Numbered from the stretch's first letter, positions 34,280 to 47,000 are shown. The stretch: DNA of 64,000 nucleotides from Paralichthys olivaceus (GCF_024713975.1 NC_091098.1:24730816-24794815), one strand, 5' to 3'. Notes: generated from the sequence alone by a model not told the origin. Translations and numbers: made by a program.

Positions 34280-37200
34280 AGGTGCTGGACAGGATGTTGG
34301 TCGCAGCTGCATCCTCGTGTCCATCGGGGGTAAAAACATCATGTTGGACTGTGGGATGCACATGGGATACAACGATGACGTGAGTGAAGCAGCTCATCAC
34401 AGATAAACGTCAACAGTTTGTTTTTTTGGGCCCGATGACGATATATCAACAAACGTGTATATTTAAAAACACGTTGATATCTGTAGATTTAAATTGGTCA
34501 AATGATCCCATTTACTCAAAGTCTTTTCTGTCATTCCAGAGACGTTTCCCAGACTTTTCCTACATAACCCAGAATGGACGTCTGACAGAGTTCTTGGACT
34601 GTGTGATCATCAGGTTTGTTTTCAAATCAGCTTCATTGTTTCCTTCATATCTACAAAGTAAATCAAACAATCCTGTGTTTTAACTCCGACCTGTTCATTT
34701 CAAAGCCATTTCCACCTGGACCACTGTGGCGCTCTGCCCTTCATGAGCGAGATGGTGGGCTACGACGGCCCCATCTACATGACCCACCCCACCAAGGCCA
34801 TCTGTCCCATTCTGCTGGAAGACTTCCGCAAGATCACAGTCGACAAAAAGGGAGAAACCAACTTCTTCACCTCGCAGATGATCAAGGACTGCATGAAGAA
34901 AGTTGTGCCATTGAACCTGCATCAAACCGTCCAGGTGCATAGAATGCGACGTGCGCTCGCGCTCTGTCTGTTAATCATTCCTGCACCAGCTGCTCGTCTC
35001 TTTTGATGGCAAATCTCGCTGTTTCTGTTGTGCTGCCGGCAGGTGGATGATGAGCTGGAGATCAAGGCGTACTATGCAGGCCATGTCCTGGGAGCTGCCA
35101 TGGTGCACATCAAAGTGGGATCAGAGTCTGTCGTCTACACCGTGAGTGTCAACAAGTCTGCTCTGGATTCATGCTGCCTTTAACAAATGTGTCTGTTTCA
35201 AATGATGCAACCGTCACTGCCCACCTATGCACCTTTTAAAGGGATAGTTCACCGAGAAATAGAGATTAACTCATTATTTTAAGTGTTTGAGTCCATAAAA
35301 CACTTTTGGAGTTTCAGGCTTAAACATTGTCAAATCCAATTCAATTGAAGTAACTGGCGACGCCTTCTTCAGACGTAAAAAACACATTAAATGCCTCCAT
35401 GTTGCTCGTGTGGTGTCGTCCGAGTGTGCATGCCCCGACATTCAAATTTAAAATGGCGTCATTCACACCATGTTTTTAACCTAAATGTCTTCTTATGTCC
35501 TCCTCTGAGACGCATTCATGTTCGTACGCACACACCGACACACACGCACACACGGCTAACCAGTGTTTTCTCAGACCCAAACACTTCACCCGCCCCTCCA
35601 TCACATAGCCGTGAGAAGATAATGAGTTCATTTAAATTGGCTCGGTTGTTAGGCATTAATCCACCAGTGAGCAGCACAGAGTGATGCAGGTTGTGAAGAA
35701 TTTCTTCTTCGTGTCTTGAACTATTGATTTCCAGTGGTACTGTTCTGTTTGTGTACGGACAGAAGCTCCTGCCGTCTGTAAATGAATCGAACTTAAACAT
35801 AAACAAACCTTTAGCGTCAGAGAACCGAACAACAACACTCTTAGTTGAATGTCTTTTCCTTTTCAGGGAGACTATAACATGACGCCCGACAGACATTTAG
35901 GGTAAGTGGCCTTTACTGTATTTATCGATTTCCCGCCGGCGGTAAATTCTTGTGACATTACATTGTTTTCATCCTTTGTTGTATATTTTCAGCGCTGCGT
36001 GGATCGATAAGTGCCGTCCTGACATCCTCATCTCCGAGTCTACGTACGCCACCACCATCCGAGACTCGAAGAGGTGCAGGGAGAGGGACTTTTTGAAGAA
36101 AGTGCATGAAAGCATAGAGAGAGGAGGAAAGGTAGAATTTAGTTAGTTGAATATTATATTTTGGTGATTGGTGGCTTTTGATTTATCATGAAGTTATTAA
36201 ATGTTTTTATCTTTTCAGGTCCTTATCCCTGTTTTTGCTCTTGGAAGAGCTCAAGAACTCTGTATCCTGCTGGAGACATTTTGGTAGGGGTCAGTGTAGC
36301 TGCTGCTGATAACGTGTGAACTTCTTCATTGGACAGACTTGTTTAATTACCTCCTCTCAACATACAGGGAGAGAATGAACCTAAAGGCCCCGATCTACTT
36401 CTCCACTGGGCTGACGGAGAAAGCCAATCATTACTACAAGCTCTTCATAACGTGGACCAACCAGAAGATTCGAAAAACCTTCGTGCAGAGGAACATGTTT
36501 GAATTCAAGCACATCAAGGCTTTCGATCGCTCCTACGCTGATAATCCTGGACCAATGGTAAGTTACGCCCCCCCCCCCCAAAAAAAAAACAAGTGTGAAA
36601 GTAAAGCTGAGCTACAACTACTCGTGCACTTTCAGGTGGTGTTCGCCACACCGGGAATGCTGCACGCTGGTCAGTCTCTGCAGATCTTCAAGAAATGGGC
36701 TGGCAATGAAAAGAACATGGTGAGTCTCAAAGGGAAATCTAAAGTGTTTTAAAAAATAAAATAAAATAACAACACACAACTAACTCTTCTTTTCTTAGGT
36801 GATCATGCCTGGGTACTGTGTGCAAGGAACAATCGGTCATAAGATCTTAAATGGGCAGAGGAAGCTAGAGATGGAAGGGAGGTCAACGGTAAGATGGTTT
36901 TTATTTTCTGCTGCATGAGTCGAGGGATCTATCTGTATTTTATGGCTTGGAATTATTTCTTTGACCGAGTACACACATGGTGAACACACTCAGATCAGAT
37001 ATAGATCCAATCACACCAGACCACATCCGTAAGAGGCCTGGTCCACATGTGTGCACATTGATTCATGTCACTAATTCACACTCGTGTGTAGGATTATTTC
37101 TTTACCGTTGATGTGAGGTTTAGATCTGCTGTTCGATTAAGTTTTACCTTCAGAGCATTTCCCAGTCTTTGTGCCAGGCTAAGCTAACCGTCTCCTGACA

Positions 37201-39830
37201 ACAGAATATTTTAAATTGAAAAATTCAATAGGCAGAGAAAAAAAAAAAAAACACTCTGACATCTGTTCTTTGTTTTTCCTCCTTTGTTACAGTTGGACGT
37301 GAAGCTGCAGGTGGAGTACATGTCCTTCAGTGCCCACGCAGACGCTAAAGGCATCATGCAGCTCATTCGAATGGCAGAGCCTCGCAACATGCTGCTGGTG
37401 CACGGGGAGGCCGCCAAGATGGAGTTCCTTAAGGGCAAGATCGAACAGGAGTTCAGTAAGAGTCCCTCCAGTCGTTCACATCAATATCGCTCGGCTCATG
37501 AAAGACAGATCATGATATAATATTATATGTCATACGTGCGCTCACACCAGGAAGAGCGGCGTGTTTCAGTCCTCTTTATGTCTCTGTTTCTAAATGTCAG
37601 GCATAGACTGTTACATGCCCGCTAACGGAGAGACGGTGACTGTGACAACAAACCCCAGCGTGCCCGTGGACATCTCACTCAACCTGCTCAAGAGGGAGAT
37701 GGCGCTTGGAGGTATGTTTTTCTTGTAGTTCAGGAGTTTTAAAGTTTAATTCGGAGTGAGTCATAAGCAGGTACTCGCATATGGTGACCGAGGTTTAGGT
37801 ATATCGTGCCCACACAGTATCGTTTAGTACTGTACACGGCTAGTGATCCTGCCCCGGCTTAAATATCATGACCCAGATCTGTTATCGTATGTCAAATGTC
37901 ATATTTAGTCGTGGGAATGTAAAATCAGAGAGGACACATTTATCGTGTCACATTTCATGATAACGCTGTCCTGTACCTAAACACCTGAACGTTACAATCT
38001 TATGTTTAGATAGAATTTAGATAGAAAGAGCTGTTGAATGGATAATTGATAAAAAATACAACACTTACACATTGGTACCAGTTTTTTACATTTGTCAAGA
38101 TTAAAATATTTATCTTACACAACAAAAATTGCTTTTGTTTCAATTTTACATAACAATTATGCTTCTTTCCTAATTCAAGTTCTATATATGGTTGTATTTG
38201 TGTTTTCTTTTTCTTTTTTTATAATAACATTTAATATCAAAGTGTAATAATAGTTTGATTTAAAAACTTTTGGCGTCTGAATCAGCCCCAAACATCCAGA
38301 CCTCTCTCGCTCTGGTTGAACTGCAATAGATTTTACAGGTGTACCTAATAAAGTGGCCGCTGCATGTTGAAAACTGTATAGGTGCTTGATAGTTGTTGGT
38401 GTTGAAAATGCTGTGAGATGCACAGAATATACATTTTTGTAAATTTAAATTGTTGTTTCTGTATTGATTTGCTTTTTTATTTGTGTATATATATATATAC
38501 TGGTCGGTACATTAACTAAATCATTGTTGTGTTGAAGGACCTCTGCCTGATCCCAAAAAACCTCGCACCATGCACGGAACCTTGATCATGAAAGAAAACG
38601 TGAGTTTAGAAACTAGATATCAGAGTGTTTTCTCTATTTTGATATTCTGAAAACATCTTCGAACAGATGACCTGCAGCCTGATTTGCTTGCGTTACCATG
38701 ACTGACTCGTTCTGATTCACTTCTCTTGTCGTCTTTCCCCGAGAGCAGAGTCTGAAGCTGGTGTCGTCAGAACAGGCGCTGAAGGAGCTCGGCCTCAACG
38801 AACATCAGTTGCGCTTCACCTGCCGCGTGCAGCTCCAGGACCCGCACAGCGACCCCGACACACTCCACAGGATCTACACGCACCTCAAAAGGTGAGAGTG
38901 TCCCCGCAGGAAGGGGGACGGGGATTCGTCCTCCGGCAAAGATGTCTCATCTGCAAAACACATCAGATTTTAGTTTTTTATTTTCTCCCACTTCTCAGGT
39001 CTTTTTACTTCCTCTCATTTCTTGAAGTATGTTTGCGGTGTACAGTCTTTTTTCATTTTTTAAATTTCTTGTTAAATTATGTACCACTAGAAAAAAGCAT
39101 GACATGTAGTATGACTTGTTCTAATCACTTGTTTTCTGATTCCTGTGTTTCAGCGTGTTGAAAGGTTACACCATCCAGCACCTCCCTGACGGCACCGTCA
39201 TGGTGGAGTCTATCGTCATCAAGGTGTCGTCGTCCGCTGAGGACACCAACACCAAGGTCCTTCTGCTCTCCTGGAGTTACCAGGTAAAACATTTTCACTG
39301 TCTCACTTCATCTTACTGTAGCTTATGAACACTCTTTAAAATTAAATTCAAAAATTAAAGCTGTAGTTTTGTCTTTTAAAAGCAAAGTCAACCTTATTGT
39401 CAGTTCTGCCATATGAACACAGACCGGATGAAGTTTTGGTTCAATACAAAGGATTTATTTGTATTTTGTTGTTCATGTTCATGATTGTAGTGCTGAACCT
39501 TTTAAATAAAATAAATGGACGATTACTTAGGTTCAGAATATATTCGTCCTGCTCTGGATCCTTTTAGCCACAGCTATTGTGTTTTTTTTTTTTGGGTGGA
39601 ATCTGGTTTGACCACAGCAGCTTTCGTTAGACGGTTTGTTGTTTGATACCCACACAGACCTGAGCGAAGGTTCTGATCAGACGAAGTGAAACCGCTGGTG
39701 TGGGTGGACAGTACGAGAGAAGGGGCTGTGAAAGCAGGAGGTGGGGAAACCTGCCTGCAGAGCACAGTACATGTGGTTTCATATGTTGCATGCAAAACAT
39801 AAAGGGCAAAAAAAAAGAAAAAAGAAAAAG

Positions 39831-39864
<34 letters not shown>

Positions 39865-40478
39865 TATATTCTTTTATTTTCTATTGTAATTATTACCAAA
39901 CAGTAAAGAAGAAGAAGAAGAAGATCCCTCAAGGGGGAAATTCTTTTTACACTCATTTTTTATACATGCAGTTTTTAACCCACAACCCCCCCACACACAC
40001 ACAAATGGCTCATAAACATGCAAATATGGAGAGAGATGGTAGAGTGATGGGCAGCCCCTGGGAGAAGCGCCCTGCGAGCAACTGGGGGTTTGGTTCCCTG
40101 CTCAAGGGCATCTCAGCAGTGTCCATACTTTCTAGTCCATGCTGGACTTGAACCGACCACCCTCCAGTTCCCAAGCCAAATCTCTGTGGACTGAGCTACT
40201 GCTGCCCCACCAATAATATTTCACCTTATTTCATTTATGGGTGGTTTTACAAGATGTGTAGCTTGTTTTCATGGCATGAAGAGCAAAGGTGAAACCAGAA
40301 CGGCAGGAAGGCCGACAGTCCCCTCATGAAACCACCCATACCACAACCTTCCATCAAGTTTCAGGGTTAAGTTGCTTTGGTTTTGACTTAAAATTGTTTT
40401 TTCCTCCGTCAGGACGAAGATCTGGGCAGTTTCCTCTCAACTCTGCTGAAGAAGGGGCTTCCAGCTGGTCTCTGCTGA
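33903..40478 (+). CDS. ints11: Integrator complex subunit 11 (CPSF3L), RNA endonuclease
   Basis: Seventeen coding exons: 33903-33930, 34282-34379, 34540-34613, 34706-34934, 35043-35141, 35867-35901, 35993-36131, 36219-36283, 36368-36557, 36636-36719, 36799-36888, 37293-37455, 37601-37711, 38538-38599, 38749-38891, 39154-39283 and 40413-40478. All frames join to give 601 residues (human 600). This is a metallo-beta-lactamase/beta-CASP nuclease. Zinc ligands visible are HFHLDH (68-73), GDYN with Asp178, and SAHAD with His392, plus LLVHGE with His414. Catalytic Glu203 is in [12 protein letters not shown]11 pairs with INTS9 and cleaves snRNA 3' ends and promoter-proximal nascent transcripts. The intron at 35142-35866 holds a repeat, and the last intron (39284-40412) holds a TA tract and a SINE-like fragment. 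The long intron 37712-38537 shows nothing else. Confidence 0.97.
34013..34206 (+). repeat. Compound (TG)n/(GAGT)n/(TA)n microsatellite in ints11 intron 1
   Basis: Alternating TG, GAGTGA and short TA tracts fill most of the first intron. Confidence 0.9.
34229..34280 (+). repeat. (CT)n tract forming the ints11 exon 2 polypyrimidine tract
   Basis: About 50 bases of nearly pure CT end in the CAG acceptor of exon 2 (AG at 34280-34281). The microsatellite itself serves as the splice polypyrimidine tract. Confidence 0.9.
35236..35640. mobile_element. Interspersed repeat in ints11 intron 5 (MITE-like)
   Basis: It starts TTAAAGGGATAGTTCACCG and ends with GATAATGAGTTCATTTAAA. Both ends resemble a very common teleost element whose ends read AAAGGGATAGTTCACC, recalled rather than aligned. 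It is noncoding and degraded at the right end. Confidence 0.5.
39832..39870 (+). repeat. (TA)n microsatellite
   Basis: Long AT dinucleotide run in the last ints11 intron, followed by GAA repeats. Confidence 0.95.
40040..40210. mobile_element. SINE-like fragment in the last ints11 intron
   Basis: The text CTCAAGGGCATCTCAGCAGT, then GGACTTGAACCGACCACC and ACTGAGCTACTGCTGCC, resembles the common teleost repeat tail containing a box-B-like and an 'ACTGAGCTA' segment. The boundaries are approximate. Confidence 0.5.
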
Positions 40479-40503
40479 AATCCCTTTTCTTTTGACCCAA
40501 AGC

Positions 40504-40509
40504 AATAAA
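40504..40509 (+). terminator. ints11: AATAAA poly(A) signal of ints11
   Basis: The hexamer lies 25 bp after the stop codon, implying a very short 3'UTR. The convergent GPCR transcript has its own minus-strand AATAAA at plus 40761-40766. Confidence 0.8.
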
Positions 40510-40878
40510 CATTTGAAGGGAATGATTCTCGCTCTACCATTCATTGGATCCTGGATTCTCTGGAGGCTACAAACCAGCACTGATAACCCCCCCCCCCTTC
40601 TTCTTCTTCTTTTGTTGGGATCTTAAATCTATTCGTTTAAATTTCGAAGGACTCTGGTCTGATTGGTCCGTTCTTTAATGCGGACATCGTAGACTAATTT
40701 CAAGACACAACCCACAAGATTAAAAACACCAAACATAAGATGGCTGTATTCGTCTGTCGCTTTATTTTGATGTAAAATGACAATTTTAATAAACACTTTT
40801 ATATAAAAGTCTCCAGTTACATATATAGACAAGGAAGCAGAGTTGTATTTACATTCTAAAACTACAGGTTCAGTTCTC

Positions 40879-41886
40879 TCAGTCCACTGCAATCGTATAA
40901 ACACCTCTGGTCCTCCGCACTCGTCCACACAGCCACGTCATCTTCAAGCGGCTCCATTTGCAGTGGCCGGTGGTGACATAGTACAGCACGGGGTCCAGCA
41001 CAGTGTTGAGGGTGATGAGGGCCATGGTGATCCGCCTGGCATCGTAGATGCGGTTGGCAGCGGTGCAGCTCTTGATGACACCCATGCGTCGCAGGAGGTG
41101 CAGCAGATACACCAGGTGGTTGGGCAGGAAGCAGAGCAGCGTGATGGCCAGGATGACGTAAATGACCCTCACGGCTCTTTGGGCCGTTTTAGTCCTGATC
41201 ATGGAGATGCGCCTCACAGCCAGAGGGTAACACACCAGGATGATCACGGAGGGCAGCAGGGAGCAGAAGATCAGGCTCAGCAGGCTGTACGCCGCCAGGC
41301 GCGTGTCCCACTCGCTCTTGGCGAAGTTCTCAAAACAGCTGTGGCGTCCAGATTGGTCGGTTTTTGTTTCCAGAGGCCCCATGAGGATGAAGGCCACGAT
41401 CGCCACTCCAGCGATGCACCAGAGCGTCACGCTCACAGCCAGAGAGCGCCAGGGCCTCCGCAGCCTCAGGTAGGCGTGAGGATGCACCGTGGCCATGTAG
41501 CGGTCCACACAGATACAAGTCATGAAGCAGATGCTCATGTAGATGTTGGAGAAGAACAGTGTTCCTGTGATGCGGCAGGCGACGTCCCCAAACACCCAGT
41601 TGTTTCTGTTGAGGTGGTAGTGGATCCTGAAGGGCAGAGTGCAGAGGATGACGATGTCCGCCAGGGCCAGGTTGCTGATGTACACGCTGAAGGCCGTGCG
41701 AGGGGTGATTTTGAAGGTGAAGACGAAGAGAGCGGCCAGATTTCCCGGTAGACCTACGACTAACGCCAGGATGTAGACCACTGGGAAGAGGTAGTACTGA
41801 TACTCCACTGAGGGGATGCTGCAGCTCATGATGGTCACGTTGCTCACGTTCATGATGGTCGATTGAGGCGGTGGGGGTGAAGTCAA
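40879..41886 (-). CDS. P2Y/LPA-receptor-like class A GPCR
   Basis: One uninterrupted reading frame of 335 residues with seven hydrophobic segments. N-glycosylation sequons are at N13 and N16. TM1 contains GLPGN, TM2 contains NLALAD, and TM3 ends in DRY (128-130). The conserved disulfide is likely C104-C184. TM7 has DPVLYY (298-303) in place of NPxxY, typical of the delta (P2Y/LPA4-6/PAR) group; TM6 has CFLP. The segment WVFGDVACRITGTLFFSNIYMS resembles LPAR4/LPAR6 and P2RY8/10. I cannot name the orthologue. A nearer ATG (M12) is an alternative start. An upstream noncoding exon is plausible: CAG acceptor near 41943 and a GTAAGT donor near 42390 on the minus strand. It is tail-to-tail with ints11. 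Confidence 0.9.
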   Translation of the reverse strand: MTSPPPPQSTIMNVSNVTIMSCSIPSVEYQYYLFPVVYILALVVGLPGNLAALFVFTFKITPRTAFSVYISNLALADIVILCTLPFRIHYHLNRNNWVFGDVACRITGTLFFSNIYMSICFMTCICVDRYMATVHPHAYLRLRRPWRSLAVSVTLWCIAGVAIVAFILMGPLETKTDQSGRHSCFENFAKSEWDTRLAAYSLLSLIFCSLLPSVIILVCYPLAVRRISMIRTKTAQRAVRVIYVILAITLLCFLPNHLVYLLHLLRRMGVIKSCTAANRIYDARRITMALITLNTVLDPVLYYVTTGHCKWSRLKMTWLCGRVRRTRGVYTIAVD

Positions 41887-43380
41887 ATGAAAGTGTGGGT
41901 TGGTTTTTGTTCACACTGCTGCATCGCACCCCGTCGTCTGTAACTGTAGCAACACAAACATGTTTCCATTCAGTTTTTCCACTTTTGCTTTTACTTTGGA
42001 AACTAATCTTTTGCTCACAGCATCAGTGACGTGCACCTAAAGACATTCACGTCTAACACATTTCTGAAGAAACTAACTTTCATCTGTTTATGTTCAGGTA
42101 TTTAAAAAGTATTATGGACGTTTTTACACATTAGACTGTTTTTGTTTCAGAGATGATCCAAAAAGATGGAAGTGAAAATACTGAAAACAAATAAAGGCAA
42201 CACTTCATCTGACAGTGTTTGTGAGACACTCAGTGTTTTATATTACTGCTTTTATATTAGATATTAAACCTCGGTGACTCTCCCCTCCATGCAGGAGCTG
42301 TTTCTAAGAAGGTAAACGTGTTGGTTAAAACTAAACCAAACTCAATAAAACAATTTAAAAAAATGGATTTAAAAAAAATAAAGTCACTTACTTAGTTGTT
42401 AGGAGTCTCTGCTTGATCTCACACGAGATTGTTGTGTTGCTGCGTTATCACCGTGCTGCTTCTCTCTGCGTCTTGTAGACAGTTCTGCTCTTTGCTCAGG
42501 CTTCTTAATTTCCTGTCAGCCCAATGTTGCGAGCGGAGGAGGAAACATAGAATGACAGGAGATACGACGCCCACTGCAGTGGTGTAATAATAATAAACTG
42601 AATGACACAAATGTTGCCTTGTTTTGACAGGTTTTTATTATGTGCCTGCTTTAGAGAGTGTAGTTTAAACAACAAAAACTTCTCTCTGTGAAGTTGGACA
42701 GCACCTCAAACTGCAGCCTTCTGAATGACCTTACAGCTAAATCAACACATCACAACCTAAATGAGGGGAGAGTTTATTACAGGTCTGTTTATCTGACAGT
42801 GGTTGTTAACTTTTCTTTAACAGTTTATCAGATATATAGAGAAAACATCCAGTGTTTGCAGAAAAGCAGATAAAAGACGCTCAAACATGAAGTTTGATAG
42901 AGAATAAAAACTGCAGCGCAGGACATTTTAGTTTAAACAATATATTTTAATCAGAATGGATTTTTGAGGCCATGTTCACAGTGTTCAAGCATATACTTTC
43001 ATTTTCCCAACATTTCCAGCCGGCTACACAATCTGTCAATAAGTACAGGCCCTTGAAAAAGATTCACATTTTTGGAGTTTTATAACCAGGTCAACCTGTT
43101 TTAGGGTGTTGAGCGACCAGGCCCCTGTTCTCTCCCTGTTCTTCACACTTCCTTTGCAGAGTTATTCAGGAATATTAGCAAAGTTTCAGATGAAGTTATG
43201 TCTGTCTCAATTGAACATTTTAACAATCTCATTAAAACAGAGCCTCAAGTCCAGGTTATGAAGAAACTGGTGCTGGAGCTTTGATGACAAAAAACACTGT
43301 AATAATAATAATAGTTGTTATTATCATTATAGAAGAAGAACTTAACATAAAATGTGTCCCTTTGGATCAGTGTAGAATAT

Positions 43381-43587
43381 CTATCTTTCCGTCCGTCCGT
43401 CCGTCTGTCTATCTTTCTATCTATCTATCTATCTATCTATCCATCCATCCATCTATCTATCTATCTATTCATCTATCTATCTATCTATCTATCTATTCAT
43501 CTATTCATCTATCTATCTATTCATCTATCTATCTATCTATTCATCTATCTATCTATCTCTCTATCTATTCATCTATCTATCTATCTA

Positions 43588-43631
<44 letters not shown>

Positions 43632-43640
43632 TCTGTCTAT
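43381..43640 (+). repeat. Large (CTAT)n/(CTGT)n microsatellite
   Basis: About 260 bp of CTAT with CCGT, TCAT and CTGT variants, the largest tetranucleotide array in the window. Confidence 0.97.
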
Positions 43641-43694
43641 TCTAAACAAACGAATACATTAATAAATTGATACTTTTATGCTGAAGGGCTCAGA

Positions 43695-43702
43695 CCGGAA
43701 GT
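43695..43702 (+). promoter_or_regulatory. ETS-type site upstream of the RING-PHD gene
   Basis: CCGGAAGT just downstream of the CTAT array, in the likely promoter. Inferred from sequence only. Confidence 0.4.
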
Positions 43703-44046
43703 CTCTGTGTGTATCTCTGAACATGAGGAAGTTGAAATATACTTTTATCGCCTTTTATCGTCTCAGCTTCGGTTTGATGATGAATCTTTATCACGATATG
43801 AAGTGAAACAATAACCGGGTTAAACACTCAGATCTTTTTAACACCGTTTCATCGCGTTCACTCGATTCAAGCACGCGCTAGTCTTGTTAGCTACCGGCTA
43901 AGCTAGCTAGGCTATTGCTAAAGCTAACAGGAAGCTGCAGCTTGTTCAAAGTTTTCACTTGTTGTTCGGTTTCATCGTGAACTCTCGAGTCTCTGCGTCT
44001 TTACTCGACTTCACTGTTTTACTGAGGGCGTTAGAAACTGATAATA

Positions 44047-47000
44047 ATGGACACGGCAGATAAATGTCCCATCTGCCTGAGTGGATTCCAGCATCAGGCC
44101 GTGGCGTCTCTGGAGAAGTGTCCACATGTCTTCTGTCTCCAGTGTCTCCTGCAGTGGTCCCAGGTAAACACACCCGACACACAACTTCTTCTTCTCATTG
44201 CCACTGAAGAAAGTTTTGCTTCACAAGTGAATTAAAAAGTTCATCGTTTCATATTCGATGATTCATGTTCAGGAGATCTTTGGAAAAGTCCTTTAACAAC
44301 ATTTAATAACTTCTCTGGAGGAATCTCCAGTGTGGTGACTTTATTTACCACTCAGGTATAAAGAAACCTGTTTTACTCCTTTCAACATAAATAGAAACTA
44401 AAGACATATAAAATAAAAGTAAATAACATCATTGTTTTGGTTCTTGTCCTTCTTGGAGGGGATTTGATAAGAGACTTTATCAATTAATATTTGGTGATTT
44501 AATTCTCTCTCCATTCACTGATCGCCTCATCGTTTTTTTGAACAGCAGATGAATAAATAAATAAATAAAGATTATCATTGCAGCCCTGTTCCGGATGCTG
44601 TCGGTTCTCTTCAGTTCTTCTTATTCCCTCTGTTCAACGTGTGATGAGATTCTAAAACAACACCACACATTTCGTTGCTCTGTCCTGAACCTCAGACGGC
44701 CAACACTTGCCCGGTGGATCGGATCAGCTTCGCCTTCATCTACCAGAGACGGTGTCCCGGAGGGGACGTGCAAAAGAAGGTGATCATCTGCAGCGTGTGA
44801 AGGAAGTTGTACTGCCAAAGTTTCAGGAGACCTGTGAACAAACAGTTCTGCAGCTGAACTGCTCGTGCTGCTCCTGCAGATCAAAGTGAAGACGCAGAAC
44901 GAGGATGTCGATGATGACGAGGAGGCGAGCGATGCTGTGATCTGTGAGGAGTGTGGACGCAGCGACCGCAGGCACCAGCTGCTGGTGTGCACACACTGTG
45001 ACTCAGGGTACGACGTTACACGACCGATGCACTCGTCAAGTTATTGTTCACATGTGTTCACGGTCGCAGCGGATTTGTAATTTGACATGATTCAAATGAA
45101 ATCGTGTTGAGTCGAAGCACAGTGTTGTAACGGAAGGAAATACCTGAACATGAAGTCAAGTCTTCTCCATTTGTTGAAGTGAATTCATTATAAAACTCTG
45201 CTGTATATTTACAGGTATCACATGAACTGTCTGCCACCATCGTTAAACACTGAACCTGGAGGTGACTGGATCTGTCCTGACTGTGCAGCCACCCCCCCTC
45301 ATACAGGTGAAGCTATTACACTTATTTAAATTTATGTATTATATACTTAATATACGTAAAACGGACATTTAAATGCCTAAATCTTTCTGTTTGAAGTCTA
45401 TAAAATAACAGTAACATTATAAATGTCGATGAGATGGATATAATTGTTCATAACTAATTGTTTAATTGATAATCATGAGACACTTTGTTTTTTCTTGTTG
45501 GGAAATTCTCCCTGAACAGACGACTTCAAGTTGGAGGACGGAGAACTAACAGACCTTTTAGCCGAAGTTGATGAAACTGCATCGACCAGCAGTCGCCTTC
45601 GGCCCTCGACAATAAACCGTCCCAGCGGCTCCGCGGAACGACGACACAGCGCGAGACTCCGGAGCAGAACCGGCGTTGACCCGGATCCTCGCCCACAAAC
45701 CTCCTGGGTCAGTTCAACGTTGTTTATTCACCAGCATGAGGTGAAAATATGAGTTTTGTGTTTCAGGTGACAGCTCAGTTTGTCTTTACGCAACGTTTCC
45801 GTGCACATTATTCGAGTAATATTAAAGTAAATCTTTCAATTCAGTTTCCACAGAACGAACACGATGATCACAATATCAGTGGGCAGGATGATGGTATTTG
45901 ACATGGTGTCACTTCCTGCCTGAGTTCATTACCGTCATGTATTAATCATAACATTTGAGTCACTGAGGTATTTTGTTATTTATCTAAAAACCAAACACCA
46001 GGTGATATTTGAAAAACCCAGAAAGTCATTTACAACTTTTACAACGTTTTTCCAATCTCCTCAGAGAAGCCTCGAGCTGTATGGATGGAAAATATTTGAT
46101 TTGTCATTTGTGACACAGAAACTGTAAACATGGTTTTTCCAAAATGAAAATAGACAAATATTAGTGAAAATGAGACGTCTCAGTTCGGGTTCATGTTGTA
46201 AAAACTGGGTTAGGAGGGGATTTATTATTTCATCTTGTTTTTAACAAACAACCTTTGAAACGGCTGTAAAATCTTTGTTTCTAAATCTTTAGATTTAGAT
46301 CTGAGGTGGAATTTGTGAACTTGAACGGAAATGATCATCGTGTGATTTGACTCCACCTGAGAAAAGAAAACTTTTACTGTTGCTCAAAGTATTAAAATGA
46401 TCATCTTTAGCATATATGTAATTATTACAATACATATTTTCATGGGAAACAAAAAGGTGATGATCCATCCATTGCTCGTTCTTCAAGCCAATAACATTTA
46501 ACATTATATAACATTGTTAACTAGAGCGCCAACATTTCTTCTAACAAAACAAAATAAAGTTTTGTTGCAGTCTGTTGTGATTTTAAAGTTCTCTGAAGCT
46601 CAAATTCAACTTTGATGACGACAAATTCAAACATTTTCCTCCTGTTACATTAAATATACATTCATATATAATGCTGGTTACTTTTCCCCTCTCAGTTGTG
46701 GCTCTTGAAAATCGAACCTGCGTTATGTTTACTTCTCTGTTTCAGAGGTTGGGGAATTTTCCCTGCAAAAGTGACAGTGGCTTCTGTAAATCTGTCTCTG
46801 AATGTTTTGAACATTATCCAGATGTTCAGACGGCTATTAAACTAAATTCCGGGCTGTTAGAAGATCTCCCGGTATTTATTTTTCAGAAACGCAGATGCTC
46901 AGCTCTGCGAGTTGAGCGCAATCCTTGTGTCCTCTAAAATAAATAAAGCAGAATGATCTGTAAATCAGCCAACTCCCTCCGTGCACATTACTCATTTAAG

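Larger units (their letters stand above)
41887..44046. other. Region between the GPCR and the RING-PHD gene
   Basis: It contains the probable GPCR 5'UTR exon (about 42393-42500), AT-rich unique sequence, a large CTAT microsatellite (43381-43640) and the RING-PHD promoter. An ETS-type CCGGAAGT site lies at 43695-43702, about 345 bp before that gene's ATG. Confidence 0.55.

Noticed and set aside
33991..34372. THTHTH-rich minus-strand frames
   Set aside because: Translation of TG and CT microsatellites in ints11 intron 1.
40843..41751. 302-codon plus-strand open frame
   Set aside because: Antisense shadow of the GPCR coding exon; the minus-strand frame has all the family motifs.
43281..43670. 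Open frames of repeated LSIYLSIY text
   Set aside because: Pure translation of the CTAT microsatellite; no coding signal outside it.
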